Source: Veillonella criceti (lineage in GTDB: Bacteria > Bacillota > Negativicutes > Veillonellales > Veillonellaceae). Taken from it: a stretch of DNA of 64,000 nucleotides. The notes beneath the pieces are model-generated. The model was given only the letters and a program-made list of their open reading frames with translations. It made no database searches and was not told the DNA's origin. Position 1 is the first letter of the stretch. Each line of letters begins with the position of its first letter. Below are positions 1 through 8,734 of this stretch, in pieces. A program made the position numbers and the translations under genes. Location of the stretch: assembly GCF_900460315.1 (NCBI RefSeq), contig NZ_UHIO01000001.1:582001-646000 (forward strand), given 5' to 3'.

Positions 1-184
1 ATTCTTCAAGAACACGCCAAAATTGATTAACAATTTCGTCATCCCCTTTAAGCTGCAACGTATCACCGCGACTCACTACTTGGCACGGCAATTCTTCAAC
101 CATAATTTTTAAATGACGCTCTTGCAAGCCTAAAATAGGGCCTGCCATTTCATACCGTGGAAACGTAAATGTTCGTTCCGTCAT
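1..184 (-). CDS. phoH: PhoH family ATPase, N-terminal part only (runs off window)
   Basis: Only the first 61 codons are inside the window; the gene continues past base 1. The protein starts MTERTFTFPRYEMAGPIL and has a short KH-like alpha/beta stretch (GLQERHLKIMVEELP, then SRGDTLQLKGDDEIVNQFW). That matches the N-terminal domain of PhoH/YbeZ proteins, where it precedes a P-loop ATPase domain not visible here. A good AAAGGAG site lies before the ATG. The gene follows the YhcC-like radical SAM gene with an 11-nt gap, so it is probably the last visible gene of that minus-strand operon. The assignment rests on the N-terminal pattern alone. Confidence 0.6.
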   Translation of the reverse strand, partial: MTERTFTFPRYEMAGPILGLQERHLKIMVEELPCQVVSRGDTLQLKGDDEIVNQFWRVLEE

Positions 185-195
185 ACACTACTCCT

Positions 196-1161
196 TTACT
201 TTAAAAATTTGCGCACTGCTGAGCCATTTAAGTAATTACATAAATCACCTTGACGCACATCTCGTTCTTCCATGCGTCGTTCTATTTCTTCTTGAATCCG
301 CCACCAGCCCATAGACCAATTAGTAAACAAGGTATTTTCTTCTGGTGCTCGTCCCACTAAACGCTGGAGTACAATATCCTTATCTAAATGGCGCAAAAAA
401 GCGATAACTCGTTCAATGTACTCGTCAGCACTAATGAGTGAAAATTCTCCAGCTTCATACCAGTTAGCCATAAGGGTATTTTTAACAATATAAAGGGCAT
501 GTAATTTAACTTGGTCAACGCCTAAAGCAGTCAACATACGAGCCCCTTCAACCGTATCTGTCATCGTATCCCAAGGAAGATTGACAATCATATGGGCACA
601 TACACTAAAACCATACCGTTTAGTCCGTAAAACCGCATCGATAAATTCAGCCATGCCATGGCCACGATTTATTTTCTCCAGCGTATGATAATTGACTGAC
701 TGCAAGCCATATTCTAAATAAATATCTACACCATATCGTTCTTTAATATCTTGCAATATGTCTAGATACGTATCATTAATACAATCTGGTCGTGTAGCAA
801 TAGCCAGCCCTACTGTACTATCAATACAACCAGCTTCCATATAAGCTTTAAAACGTTCCGGCTCTAAATAGGTATTACTAAAATTTTGATAATAGGGAAT
901 GTATTTATAGGCCTTATACTTAGGGGCAATATGGGCAATGTTTTTATGTAACTGCTCTTGTACAGTCATGGACGCTGGTAAATTTTCATAACCAGCCCCA
1001 ATTTCACCACAAAACACACAACCGCCCACACCCGCTGAGCCATCCCGATTTGGACAAGTCAACGGTAACGCAACTGGCAATTTATATACTTTTTCACCAT
1101 ATTTTTCTCTTAAAAATGTCGAGATTGGTCGATACCGTTTTGGTTTCGTTGTATCACTCAT
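196..1161 (-). CDS. TIGR01212/YhcC-type radical SAM protein
   Basis: Predicted iron-sulfur radical SAM enzyme of the TIGR01212 (E. coli YhcC) family; its substrate is not established. The 321-residue protein carries the family's unusual cluster motif near the N terminus: Cys36, then 11 residues, Cys48, two residues, Cys51, within LTCPNRDG...GGCVFCG. Length is typical of the family. Downstream blocks such as YLEYGLQS and HMIVNLPWDT fit the radical SAM TIM barrel. The start codon overlaps the stop of the upstream radical SAM gene (TAATG), which implies translational coupling. The family call is firm; the function is open. Confidence 0.85.
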   Translation of the reverse strand: MSDTTKPKRYRPISTFLREKYGEKVYKLPVALPLTCPNRDGSAGVGGCVFCGEIGAGYENLPASMTVQEQLHKNIAHIAPKYKAYKYIPYYQNFSNTYLEPERFKAYMEAGCIDSTVGLAIATRPDCINDTYLDILQDIKERYGVDIYLEYGLQSVNYHTLEKINRGHGMAEFIDAVLRTKRYGFSVCAHMIVNLPWDTMTDTVEGARMLTALGVDQVKLHALYIVKNTLMANWYEAGEFSLISADEYIERVIAFLRHLDKDIVLQRLVGRAPEENTLFTNWSMGWWRIQEEIERRMEERDVRQGDLCNYLNGSAVRKFLK

Positions 1162-3002
1162 TAATTAGCCACTACCTCCGGTCTTACAAACGGCCGCTGC
1201 CGTTGTTTCACATCTATAATCAAAGTTACTTTTGAAAGACCTTCTTTTTGATACGTCTCTAAGGTCTGATTATCAAGAGCCCCCAAAATATGAGCTGTTT
1301 CTAAACTAACCGTATGTTCACAATAATCTTGACGAATACGTCGCCATTCCACAAAGCGATACGTTGGTATATATTGGCGCACTAACGTTTCTTCACGCCA
1401 AAATGCTTCCCCTGCTTGTAATAATTCCTTAGTCTGTTTAGGCAAGCCCAATTCATCGCCTCGCACCTTGCCACCAAAACTAACCAAACAATCATATTCT
1501 AATAGTTCTTGACTAACCACATCACCTTGTTTTTCAAAATAAACATGTAAAAAGGCCATTTGATCACGATCATTTAACTTGCGTTGATGTAAATCTTGCT
1601 GAAGCCAGGCCTTAGTCAACGCTTCAAAATAATGAAAAGCACTCGACTTTTCACGGATTAGGCGCTGTCCTAAATAACCAAATACAGTACGAAGTCGTTC
1701 ACTATTATAAAAACGCTCAAATACATCTTCAAAATGTTTTAAAAAGCGAATATCCTCATAGGGCATCACATGAGTAGACAACACTTCATACGGTGCTTTC
1801 GGGTCATACACATAACTAAATTCATTACTTCGTTCTAAGCCAGATCCTTGTAATAACTTCAAAAAGCCTATCTGCAAAGCATGCGGTGTTAAACTAAATA
1901 CATCATTAAAAGACTGTGCAAAACGCTCATAAGGTTCATGTGGTAAACCAACTATTAAGTCCATATGTACATGAGTTCGCCCTGCTTTAATAACAGGCGC
2001 AATCACCTTACAAATATGATCCCAATTATTATATCGGCGAATCGCCTGCAGTGTAGCAGGATTTGTACTCTGCACGCCTACTTCTATTTGCATGCGACCT
2101 TTCGGTGCTGAACTAAGTAGAGCCACTTCCTCATCACCCATGAGCACTGGCTCCATTTCTAAATGAAAATTCGTATTTGTAGCCACATCATGCATCCACT
2201 GCATTAATGGTAAATGATGATGTTTGGCACAATTAAAAGTGCGATCTACAAATTTAACTTGTTTCACCTTATGATCCACAAACCACTTAAGTTCTTTAAA
2301 CGTCCGTTCTTGCGGAAAGAAACGAACTGTATTGGCATTACCAGATAAACAATATTGGCAGGAGAATGGACAGCCTCGCGACGATTCATAATAAATAATC
2401 TTATGTTCTAAATCGACCATATCTGATTCATCATAAGGAAACGGAATTGTCCCTAGGTCAGCCACTTCGGCTACTGTTTCAGAGCCAACGATTTTGGTGA
2501 TTTCAGCTTCCTCTATCTGAGTATTAGCTGAATAATTTATCGGTTGTTCTAATGTTTCACCAATCCTCTGGCGCCCCAGTATACCTGTGATTTCAGGCTT
2601 AAAAGGTGATTCCTTCTTGTCTAAACGCGCCACAAGTTCCGCAAACACTTCTTCACCTTCACCTTGCACGATGAAGTCAATATAGTCATGACTTTCTAAT
2701 ATCCGGCGCGCCGTATAGGATACTTCAGGCCCACCTAAAACAATTTTTATTTCTGGTTTTACCGCTTTTAAAAGTGAAGCTACATGAAGCGTCATATCAA
2801 TGTTCCAAATATAACAGGCAAAGCCAACAATATCAGCTTCATGCTCCGTCAAATCACTAATAATATCTAAAACAGGCATATTAATAGTGTATTCCACTAT
2901 ATCGTATGCCTGTCCACGGGTACGCCCATAAGCACGCAAATAACGCAATGCTAAAGACGAATGTATAAATTTTGAATTTAAAGTACTTAATACAACTTTC
3001 AT
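1161..3002 (-). CDS. B12-binding-domain radical SAM protein (DUF4080 type)
   Basis: A 613-residue class B-like radical SAM protein. The N-terminal 140 residues look like a cobalamin-binding Rossmann domain (DIVGFACYIWN, VLGGPEVS). A canonical radical SAM cluster follows, CPFSCQYC, with cysteines at about 211, 215 and 218, then a C-terminal DUF4080-like region. Members probably modify an RNA or protein with a methyl or sulfur group, but the substrate is unknown. The frame stays open 15 nt further upstream, but the ATG at 3002 has a GAGGA site in good register and begins MKVVLSTLNSKF, the usual start for this family. It is coupled to the downstream YhcC-like gene. Confidence 0.85.
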   Translation of the reverse strand: MKVVLSTLNSKFIHSSLALRYLRAYGRTRGQAYDIVEYTINMPVLDIISDLTEHEADIVGFACYIWNIDMTLHVASLLKAVKPEIKIVLGGPEVSYTARRILESHDYIDFIVQGEGEEVFAELVARLDKKESPFKPEITGILGRQRIGETLEQPINYSANTQIEEAEITKIVGSETVAEVADLGTIPFPYDESDMVDLEHKIIYYESSRGCPFSCQYCLSGNANTVRFFPQERTFKELKWFVDHKVKQVKFVDRTFNCAKHHHLPLMQWMHDVATNTNFHLEMEPVLMGDEEVALLSSAPKGRMQIEVGVQSTNPATLQAIRRYNNWDHICKVIAPVIKAGRTHVHMDLIVGLPHEPYERFAQSFNDVFSLTPHALQIGFLKLLQGSGLERSNEFSYVYDPKAPYEVLSTHVMPYEDIRFLKHFEDVFERFYNSERLRTVFGYLGQRLIREKSSAFHYFEALTKAWLQQDLHQRKLNDRDQMAFLHVYFEKQGDVVSQELLEYDCLVSFGGKVRGDELGLPKQTKELLQAGEAFWREETLVRQYIPTYRFVEWRRIRQDYCEHTVSLETAHILGALDNQTLETYQKEGLSKVTLIIDVKQRQRPFVRPEVVAN

Positions 3003-3129
3003 CGATATCCTCATCATATGATCGCAGTAAACTACACTGCCACTTAACTAGTTATTTCTCTTTATTATAGCACATTTTATGACAACTATGATAGATATGT
3101 CATAATACACTTAATCTTTTACACAAGTT

Positions 3130-3717
3130 TTACGGTAAGTTGTATGTCAAAATATCACAGTTATGAATGACTGGACAATCAAAGAATTCAGCCATCAATT
3201 TACTAGCTGGCGCTGTTGGCTGTTCCAACACTTGAAAAAAAGCCTTCATAAACAGTGCGTGTGTAAAAAGCGCTACTACAGCCTCTGTACTAGCAAATCG
3301 TTCTTCCAATTTTTTATGAGCTAACTTAACACGCGTAATAAACTGACCAAAAGACTCTACTTCAGGGCTTACTTGTAAATTCGGATCCAACCGTCCCCAA
3401 AAATCGTCCACTAAAGGTCGTCGCTCCTCCATTGTAGTGCCTACACAAAGGCTAGGGTCTAAATATGTGAATTCTCGAACTAACGCCCACTCCTCTACTG
3501 CAGTTTGTGGATGCACCTGTATGGTAGGTTGTGCCGTCTCTTTCGTACGTAAATATGTAGAATGAATAATATAGTCCAATGTATTAGGTAACCGACTAGG
3601 CACTGTTCGGGCCTGCTCATGACCAAGCGGGGTCAAAGGAATCAAATCTGTTGCCTCCGTTTTAAGCCCCGCATTAGCAGCACTCTCCCCATGACGAATT
3701 AAATAAATCGTTGCCAT
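3130..3717 (-). CDS. Histidine phosphatase (phosphoglycerate mutase-like) family protein
   Basis: A cytosolic acid phosphatase/mutase-fold protein of about 195 residues. The N-terminal motif LIRHGES gives the phospho-acceptor His9 within RHG; the second catalytic histidine is probably in ALFTHALFM near residue 154. It could dephosphorylate a small metabolite (cobalamin- or phosphoglycerate-type substrates are common in the family), but nothing here fixes the substrate. An in-frame ATG lies 15 nt upstream, yet GAAAGGA is well placed only for the internal start chosen here (MATIYLIRHGES). The gene stands alone between two AT-rich gaps; the 286 nt to the next, divergent gene must hold both promoters. 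Confidence 0.8.
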   Translation of the reverse strand: MATIYLIRHGESAANAGLKTEATDLIPLTPLGHEQARTVPSRLPNTLDYIIHSTYLRTKETAQPTIQVHPQTAVEEWALVREFTYLDPSLCVGTTMEERRPLVDDFWGRLDPNLQVSPEVESFGQFITRVKLAHKKLEERFASTEAVVALFTHALFMKAFFQVLEQPTAPASKLMAEFFDCPVIHNCDILTYNLP

Positions 3718-4003
3718 ATAAATCCTTTCCATATATTAAGATTATCGTCTAAAATCTATCAAATATATAAACTTTGCTAATTTTTAATCCTTTATAAGCG
3801 ACCAAATGATACTTATCTGCTTTTATTATATAGAGTCCTATGTAGCAGGTCAAATTAGTGATAAATATATAGGTAAATAACCGTATTAGTGTTACAATGA
3901 AATTATAATTTCTGAGTATATTATATTTCTTTCTTTGACTGCTAGATGATGTCCAAATAAATGGTCTGTTTATTGCTATATAACTACACTAAGTGAGGTA
4001 CTT

Positions 4004-5215
4004 ATGCAAAACGAAGTTAGTCTTACTCAAGACCCAATAGAACCAAGTATTTTTCAAAAAGGTCGTGAATATTTACCGGCTATCTGCCATATGGTTAATG
4101 ATACAGCACAAGGATCATTACCAGCCCTTTTACCTTTATTTATTACTAATTACGGTTTAACCTATGAAGAAGTAGCTATCATTATATTTTTTAATACAGC
4201 GTTGGCTTCCGTTGCCCAACCTTTCTTTGGCTATTTAGCTGATAAGCGGACGTTTTGGCCCAGTGTTCCTATGGGTATCATGATTTGTTGCCTTAGTATT
4301 ACTGCTATTGGCTTTGTAAGTAGTTACGAAAGTATTATATTATGCTCATTGATTGCTGGCTTTGGTTCAGCTTTATTTCACCCTGAAGCAGCGCGTTGGG
4401 TAAATGCTCTATCTGGTCAGAAAAAAGGAAAGATTATGGGTTATTTCTCGGTTGGTGGTCAAGCCGGTTTCGCAGTTGGCCCAATATTAGCCAGTACAGC
4501 CTACATATGGGGCCCTCATAGTCTAGTTATCTTTGCCGCCATGGGCGCACTTTTAGTGACATTTTATTTATTAGCTAAACCTTATAAATTAGTAACCGCA
4601 CGCCAGAAACAAACAAAACAATCACAAACTATAATCAATCAAAATGATTGGCGCAGTTTTAATATATTATTTATTATTATTGCCGCTCGTTCGATTATAT
4701 TTTCTGTATTAAATACCTTTATACCTATTTATTGGATTACTCAACTTGGTCAAAATACCGCTTCAGCCAACTTCGCCTTATCAGCCTTTTTCATCTGTGG
4801 CGTTATCGTCACACTCATTGGTGGCACACTGGCTGACCGTATTGGCTTTGTTAAAGTCATTCGTTATTGCTATGTATTATTAGTCCCTATCATGCTAGCC
4901 TTTACCCTTAGTGATATCTATTGGTTATCTATGTTACTCTTATTACCTTTAAGCTTTGGCGTCTTTTCACAATATAGCCCTATTGTTATTTTAGGCCAAC
5001 AATACTTAGCTAAAAACATTGGCTTTGCTTCTGGCATTACTTTAGGGCTTGGCATTACCTTAGGTGGTATCATAACACCATTAATTGGTAAACTAGCTGA
5101 TATGTATGATTTACAAACAGCTTGGCTGACACTTAATCCCATTTGTTGGCTTGCTTTATTAGCTACTTTTTTAATTACAGATTTACCTCGTTTTAAACTT
5201 AAAAATAAAGAGTAA
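4004..5215 (+). CDS. MFS exporter, Fsr (fosmidomycin resistance)-like
   Basis: A 403-residue, 12-helix major facilitator in the inner membrane. The opening HMVNDTAQGSLPALLPLFI and the helix-4 block GFGSALFHPEAARW match the Fsr subfamily, which exports fosmidomycin and related compounds by proton antiport. Loop motif ADKR between helices 2 and 3, and ADRIGF at the matching place in the second half, fit the MFS fold. It precedes nadE by 67 nt on the same strand, so the two may be cotranscribed. The organism has the MEP pathway (ispDF in this window), the target of fosmidomycin, but the natural substrate is unknown. Confidence 0.8.
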   Translation: MQNEVSLTQDPIEPSIFQKGREYLPAICHMVNDTAQGSLPALLPLFITNYGLTYEEVAIIIFFNTALASVAQPFFGYLADKRTFWPSVPMGIMICCLSITAIGFVSSYESIILCSLIAGFGSALFHPEAARWVNALSGQKKGKIMGYFSVGGQAGFAVGPILASTAYIWGPHSLVIFAAMGALLVTFYLLAKPYKLVTARQKQTKQSQTIINQNDWRSFNILFIIIAARSIIFSVLNTFIPIYWITQLGQNTASANFALSAFFICGVIVTLIGGTLADRIGFVKVIRYCYVLLVPIMLAFTLSDIYWLSMLLLLPLSFGVFSQYSPIVILGQQYLAKNIGFASGITLGLGITLGGIITPLIGKLADMYDLQTAWLTLNPICWLALLATFLITDLPRFKLKNKE

Positions 5216-5282
5216 AGAGCTTTTTACACTACACTAGATACTAAAAAATTATGCACCTAATACAATATATAAGGAGTTACCT

Positions 5283-7235
5283 ATGATTCGAATTGGTATG
5301 GGCCAAATTGAAATTGTCCCTGGAAACCCACGTAAAAATAAAGAAACAATTTTAAAAGCAATTGCTTATGCAAAAGCATTACGCTTAGATTTACTCATTT
5401 TACCAGAGCTCGCCATTAGTGGCTATTTAGTAGGCGATGCTTGGGATCAGCCTGCCTTTGTCAACGAATGTGTGAAAATGGGCGAAGATATTATTGCTGC
5501 TACCCAAAATATAGCCGTCGTGTTTGGTAATGTAGCCGTAGATCCAACTAAACATAATGCAGATGGACGTAGCCGTAAATACAACGCTATTTTTGCAGCG
5601 CAAAATGGTAAAATTCTAGCCCCACAAGAATCCCCATACCCCTTTGTAATCAAAACCTTAGATCCTAACTACCGCTTTTTCAATGAGGCTCGATACTTTA
5701 CAAGTCTCACAACCGTCGCCTATGAATTACATCGTCCTATCGAAGAATTATTAGGCCTCTTACCCTTCACTTTTAAAGGACAACCATTTACAGTTGCGCC
5801 CTTACTTTGTGAAGATAGTTGGGATGAAAACTATCTTGTATCACCCACTACAACGCTTCATGAAAAGAGTCAACTTTTAGGAACACCGATTGATGCTTAC
5901 ATCAATCTTTCGGCCTCGCCTTTTACCTTAGGCAAAAATGAACGCCGTCACCGTATATTTAAAAATCAAGCTAAAGAATTAAATGCCCCTATTATATATA
6001 TTAATTCTATTGGCTTACAAAACAATGGCAAATCACTTTGTACCTTTGATGGTCAATCGACTGTTTATAACGCTTCCGGTGATATTAGTATTCAACTACC
6101 CGCTTATGAAGCAACTGTAATGCCTATATTACTAGAACGATTAGAAAATTTGACCTATGAACCAGTCAATCTATTAGAAGGCCAACCAGTAGCTCGAAAA
6201 AGTTTTAAGCCTGCAAAACCTAACGAAATTGAGCAAATTTTCAAAGCCCTTCAATATGGAATTCGTACTTTCTTACAACAAACAGGTATCAAAAAAATCA
6301 TTATTGGTGTATCTGGTGGCATTGATTCGGCCTTAAATGCTGCTTTATATGCGACCATTTTAAAACCCGACCAAATATATTTAGTCAATATGCCTTCCCA
6401 ATTTAATTCATCGGCTACCAAAGATTTAGCAGCCCAATTAGCGCATAACTTAGGTTGTCACTATGCCGTTTGTCCTGTAGAAGATAGCCTCCAATTAACA
6501 ACCAAGCAATTAAGTAACTTAGTTTTTACACAACCATCAGGCGAAACAGAGACTTTAGCTATCAGTTCATTTATAAAAGAAAATATTCAAGCCCGCGATC
6601 GTTCAAGTCGTATTTTAGCTGGCGTAGCGGCGGCTGTCGGCGGTGCCTTCACCTGTAATGGTAATAAGACCGAATTTACTATTGGTTATGCCACCTTATA
6701 CGGTGATTTAGCCGGATTCCTTGCTGCTACCGGTGATTTATGGAAATATCAAGTCTATGGGCTAGCCCACTATATAAATCAAGAAATCTTTAAACGAGAC
6801 GTCATCCCTCAAGGCACTATCGACATTATTCCTAGTGCCGAACTATCTGAAAATCAAGATATTAGTAAAGGTCAAGGTGATCCATTGCAATATGAATATC
6901 ACGACCGACTATTTCAATCTTTTATAGAACCTTGGAACCGCCTAAGCCCAGAAGATATTCTGTTAGCTTATAAAGAACAACGGTTAGAACAACTCTTATC
7001 TATTCCTCAGCCAATTCACCATTATTTTAAAACAGCACAAGAATTTATTAGTGATTTAGAACGATGGTGGAACCTATTTTCTGGTATGGCCGTGGCTAAA
7101 CGAATTCAAAGTCCCCCCATTATTGTGGTGAGTCGTCGTGCTTACGGTGGAGATCTATTAGAATCTCAAATGAAACCATATTATACAGAAACGTACTATG
7201 CATTAAAAGAGGATCTCTTAAACGCTAACCATTAA
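5283..7235 (+). CDS. nadE: Glutamine-dependent NAD+ synthetase
   Basis: Catalyses the last step of NAD+ synthesis, ATP-dependent amidation of nicotinic acid adenine dinucleotide using glutamine. The protein is 650 residues, the two-domain form. The N-terminal nitrilase-type glutaminase has Glu42 (LPELAISGY), a candidate Lys124 and catalytic Cys176 (APLLCEDSW). The C-terminal synthetase has the P-loop SGGIDSA at 344-350 and PSAELSENQ further on. A clear AAGGAG precedes the ATG. It lies just after the Fsr-like exporter and ends at a strong terminator that also serves the convergent HAD gene. Confidence 0.95.
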   Translation: MIRIGMGQIEIVPGNPRKNKETILKAIAYAKALRLDLLILPELAISGYLVGDAWDQPAFVNECVKMGEDIIAATQNIAVVFGNVAVDPTKHNADGRSRKYNAIFAAQNGKILAPQESPYPFVIKTLDPNYRFFNEARYFTSLTTVAYELHRPIEELLGLLPFTFKGQPFTVAPLLCEDSWDENYLVSPTTTLHEKSQLLGTPIDAYINLSASPFTLGKNERRHRIFKNQAKELNAPIIYINSIGLQNNGKSLCTFDGQSTVYNASGDISIQLPAYEATVMPILLERLENLTYEPVNLLEGQPVARKSFKPAKPNEIEQIFKALQYGIRTFLQQTGIKKIIIGVSGGIDSALNAALYATILKPDQIYLVNMPSQFNSSATKDLAAQLAHNLGCHYAVCPVEDSLQLTTKQLSNLVFTQPSGETETLAISSFIKENIQARDRSSRILAGVAAAVGGAFTCNGNKTEFTIGYATLYGDLAGFLAATGDLWKYQVYGLAHYINQEIFKRDVIPQGTIDIIPSAELSENQDISKGQGDPLQYEYHDRLFQSFIEPWNRLSPEDILLAYKEQRLEQLLSIPQPIHHYFKTAQEFISDLERWWNLFSGMAVAKRIQSPPIIVVSRRAYGGDLLESQMKPYYTETYYALKEDLLNANH

Positions 7236-7260
7236 GAGAAAAATTATGTATATACTATAA

Positions 7261-7306
7261 ATCCCCTAGTACTACCTACTATATAGGTACTATTAGGGGA
7301 TTTTTC
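7261..7306 (+). terminator. Rho-independent terminator after nadE
   Basis: An inverted repeat pairing CCCCTAGTACTACC with GGTACTATTAGGGG, followed by TTTTTC. It sits 26 nt after the nadE stop and just before the convergent HAD gene, so it may act in both directions. Confidence 0.85.
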
Positions 7307-7322
7307 AATACTTTAATTGTAA

Positions 7323-8168
7323 TTATATACACTGTAGTTCTTCCACAGCTTTTACTTTATTAATGATTGTTTTAACGATGTTCTCTAACCGACTATGTTC
7401 TTCATAATCAGCAGGTGTAATAAAATTAACACGATTATCTCTGACTAACTTAGTAGCAGACGTTAATCCAGTGTCATTATCTAAATTATATACTGCAATA
7501 GATTGTCCACCATTTACCTTCACTAACTTCATGCAAGGTACATCAGTCAAACCATCACCAATATATATCATATTGCTAAAAGGTACACGCCGTTTAACTT
7601 CTGGTGTATATTGATTGAGCTCTCTATCACTATGAGTGGTAATATCTAAAACACCTTTATTGATGCGGAATAAAAACTGTGTCTTTGCCGTATAATTAAC
7701 AGCCACTTTAGGCCATTCAATAAGACCATTATAATCATATTTAAACTCACAAGCATATATTTTCTTAAAATAATGCGCAATACTTGTACCATCAATAATT
7801 TCTTTTACACCAGATGATACAATATAATGCTCGACTTCAACCCCTTGTGACTTACCATAAGTATTAATCCGATCAAACCAAGTGGCTACACCAGGGAAAA
7901 ATTCTATCCCATTACCTAATCGATTAAGAGTTTCTCGAGTAATCCGTACTTCATGGCGTTGACTCATTTTAACCATCATAAACATGTACGCTAAAATACC
8001 ATCCATACCTTCACTATCAGTTAAATTATTTGCTTCCTGCCAAAATTCAGCTGGTGTCACACCTAGTTCAGGAATAAAACCATATTCTTGCATGTCTTTT
8101 GTACAAAGCGTTTTATCAAAATCATACATTAACGCTACAATCGGCTTATTTGTTTCTTCCATAGACAT
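7323..8168 (-). CDS. HAD-superfamily hydrolase (phosphatase-like)
   Basis: A cytosolic haloacid-dehalogenase-fold protein of about 281 residues. Motif I is YDFDKTLC near the N terminus (nucleophile Asp in DxD-like DFDKT), motif II is probably IVSSG, and motif IV is IYIGDGLTDVPCM, the pattern of PSP-like C1-capped phosphatases. The substrate cannot be told. The open frame runs to a GTG at 8177, but AGGGAG and AAGG sites favour the ATGs at 8168 or 8162; I chose 8168. It is monocistronic, between the nadE terminator and a long hairpin. Confidence 0.75.
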   Translation of the reverse strand: MSMEETNKPIVALMYDFDKTLCTKDMQEYGFIPELGVTPAEFWQEANNLTDSEGMDGILAYMFMMVKMSQRHEVRITRETLNRLGNGIEFFPGVATWFDRINTYGKSQGVEVEHYIVSSGVKEIIDGTSIAHYFKKIYACEFKYDYNGLIEWPKVAVNYTAKTQFLFRINKGVLDITTHSDRELNQYTPEVKRRVPFSNMIYIGDGLTDVPCMKLVKVNGGQSIAVYNLDNDTGLTSATKLVRDNRVNFITPADYEEHSRLENIVKTIINKVKAVEELQCI

Positions 8169-8263
8169 CCTTACCACACTCCCTTCTTTTTACTTGCACG
8201 ACCGCTCCTCAAACACTGCGCTTGCTTATTTCGGCGCTTTTTATACCTATTGTATTTAAGAAG

Positions 8264-8338
8264 AAACCGCTATACGGGGGAACAAGTTGGCATCCGTGCT
8301 TGCACGACTAGCCAACGGTTTCCCCGTATAGCGGTTTT
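8264..8338 (-). terminator. Long compound inverted repeat, probable terminator of the gat operon
   Basis: Outer arms AACCGCTATACGGGG and CCCCGTATAGCGGTT are perfect complements. Inside them are nested short pairs (GTTGGC with GCCAAC, CGTGC with GCACG). It lies 6 nt after the stop of the last gene of the pcrA-gat operon. The minus-strand tail (TTTCTTCTT) is moderately U-rich, so termination is likely, but the structure is larger than a usual intrinsic terminator. Confidence 0.6.
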
Positions 8339-8343
8339 ACACA

Positions 8344-8712
8344 CTAAAACAATTTTCGCAAAAGCGCCAATAAAGCAACCCCAACTGCCACTACACTAAA
8401 CCCAATTAAAAATAAACTACCAAAAAAGAACAACACACCTAAAGCAACAGCTGCTAAGGTAGCTAACACAAGCTTGCCTTTCCAACCTAGGGAACTAAAA
8501 GTATAGACTTTCATTTTAGGAAAGCCATCATACGAGTTTTTGTCTCGCCCATATTCATAGGCCCCTTTAGTTTCCGCCTGCTTAGCACGACGAATATCCT
8601 CTTCTGATTGTTCGCGCCCTTCTTCATCAATAGTCAGCCCATCAAAAGAACGACGTTCCTCATCAGATAAAACATTCGTATTTTTTGTTTCATAAGATTG
8701 TTTATTTTCCAT
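8344..8712 (-). CDS. Small conserved membrane protein, unknown function
   Basis: Not recognised. The 122-residue protein has a highly charged, acidic N-terminal half (repeated EE/DEE, several KR), then a basic-aromatic hinge (KMKVYTFSSLGWKGK) and two hydrophobic helices at about residues 79-96 and 98-116, ending RKLF. This suggests a cytoplasmic tail anchored by a helical hairpin. It follows gatB by 22 nt, so it is most likely the last gene of the pcrA-ligA-gatCAB transcript and ends at the long hairpin. Start: ATG with a GGAGATGG site 5' of it. Confidence 0.6.
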   Translation of the reverse strand: MENKQSYETKNTNVLSDEERRSFDGLTIDEEGREQSEEDIRRAKQAETKGAYEYGRDKNSYDGFPKMKVYTFSSLGWKGKLVLATLAAVALGVLFFFGSLFLIGFSVVAVGVALLALLRKLF

Positions 8713-8734
8713 AGGCCATCTCCTGTACGTACAA

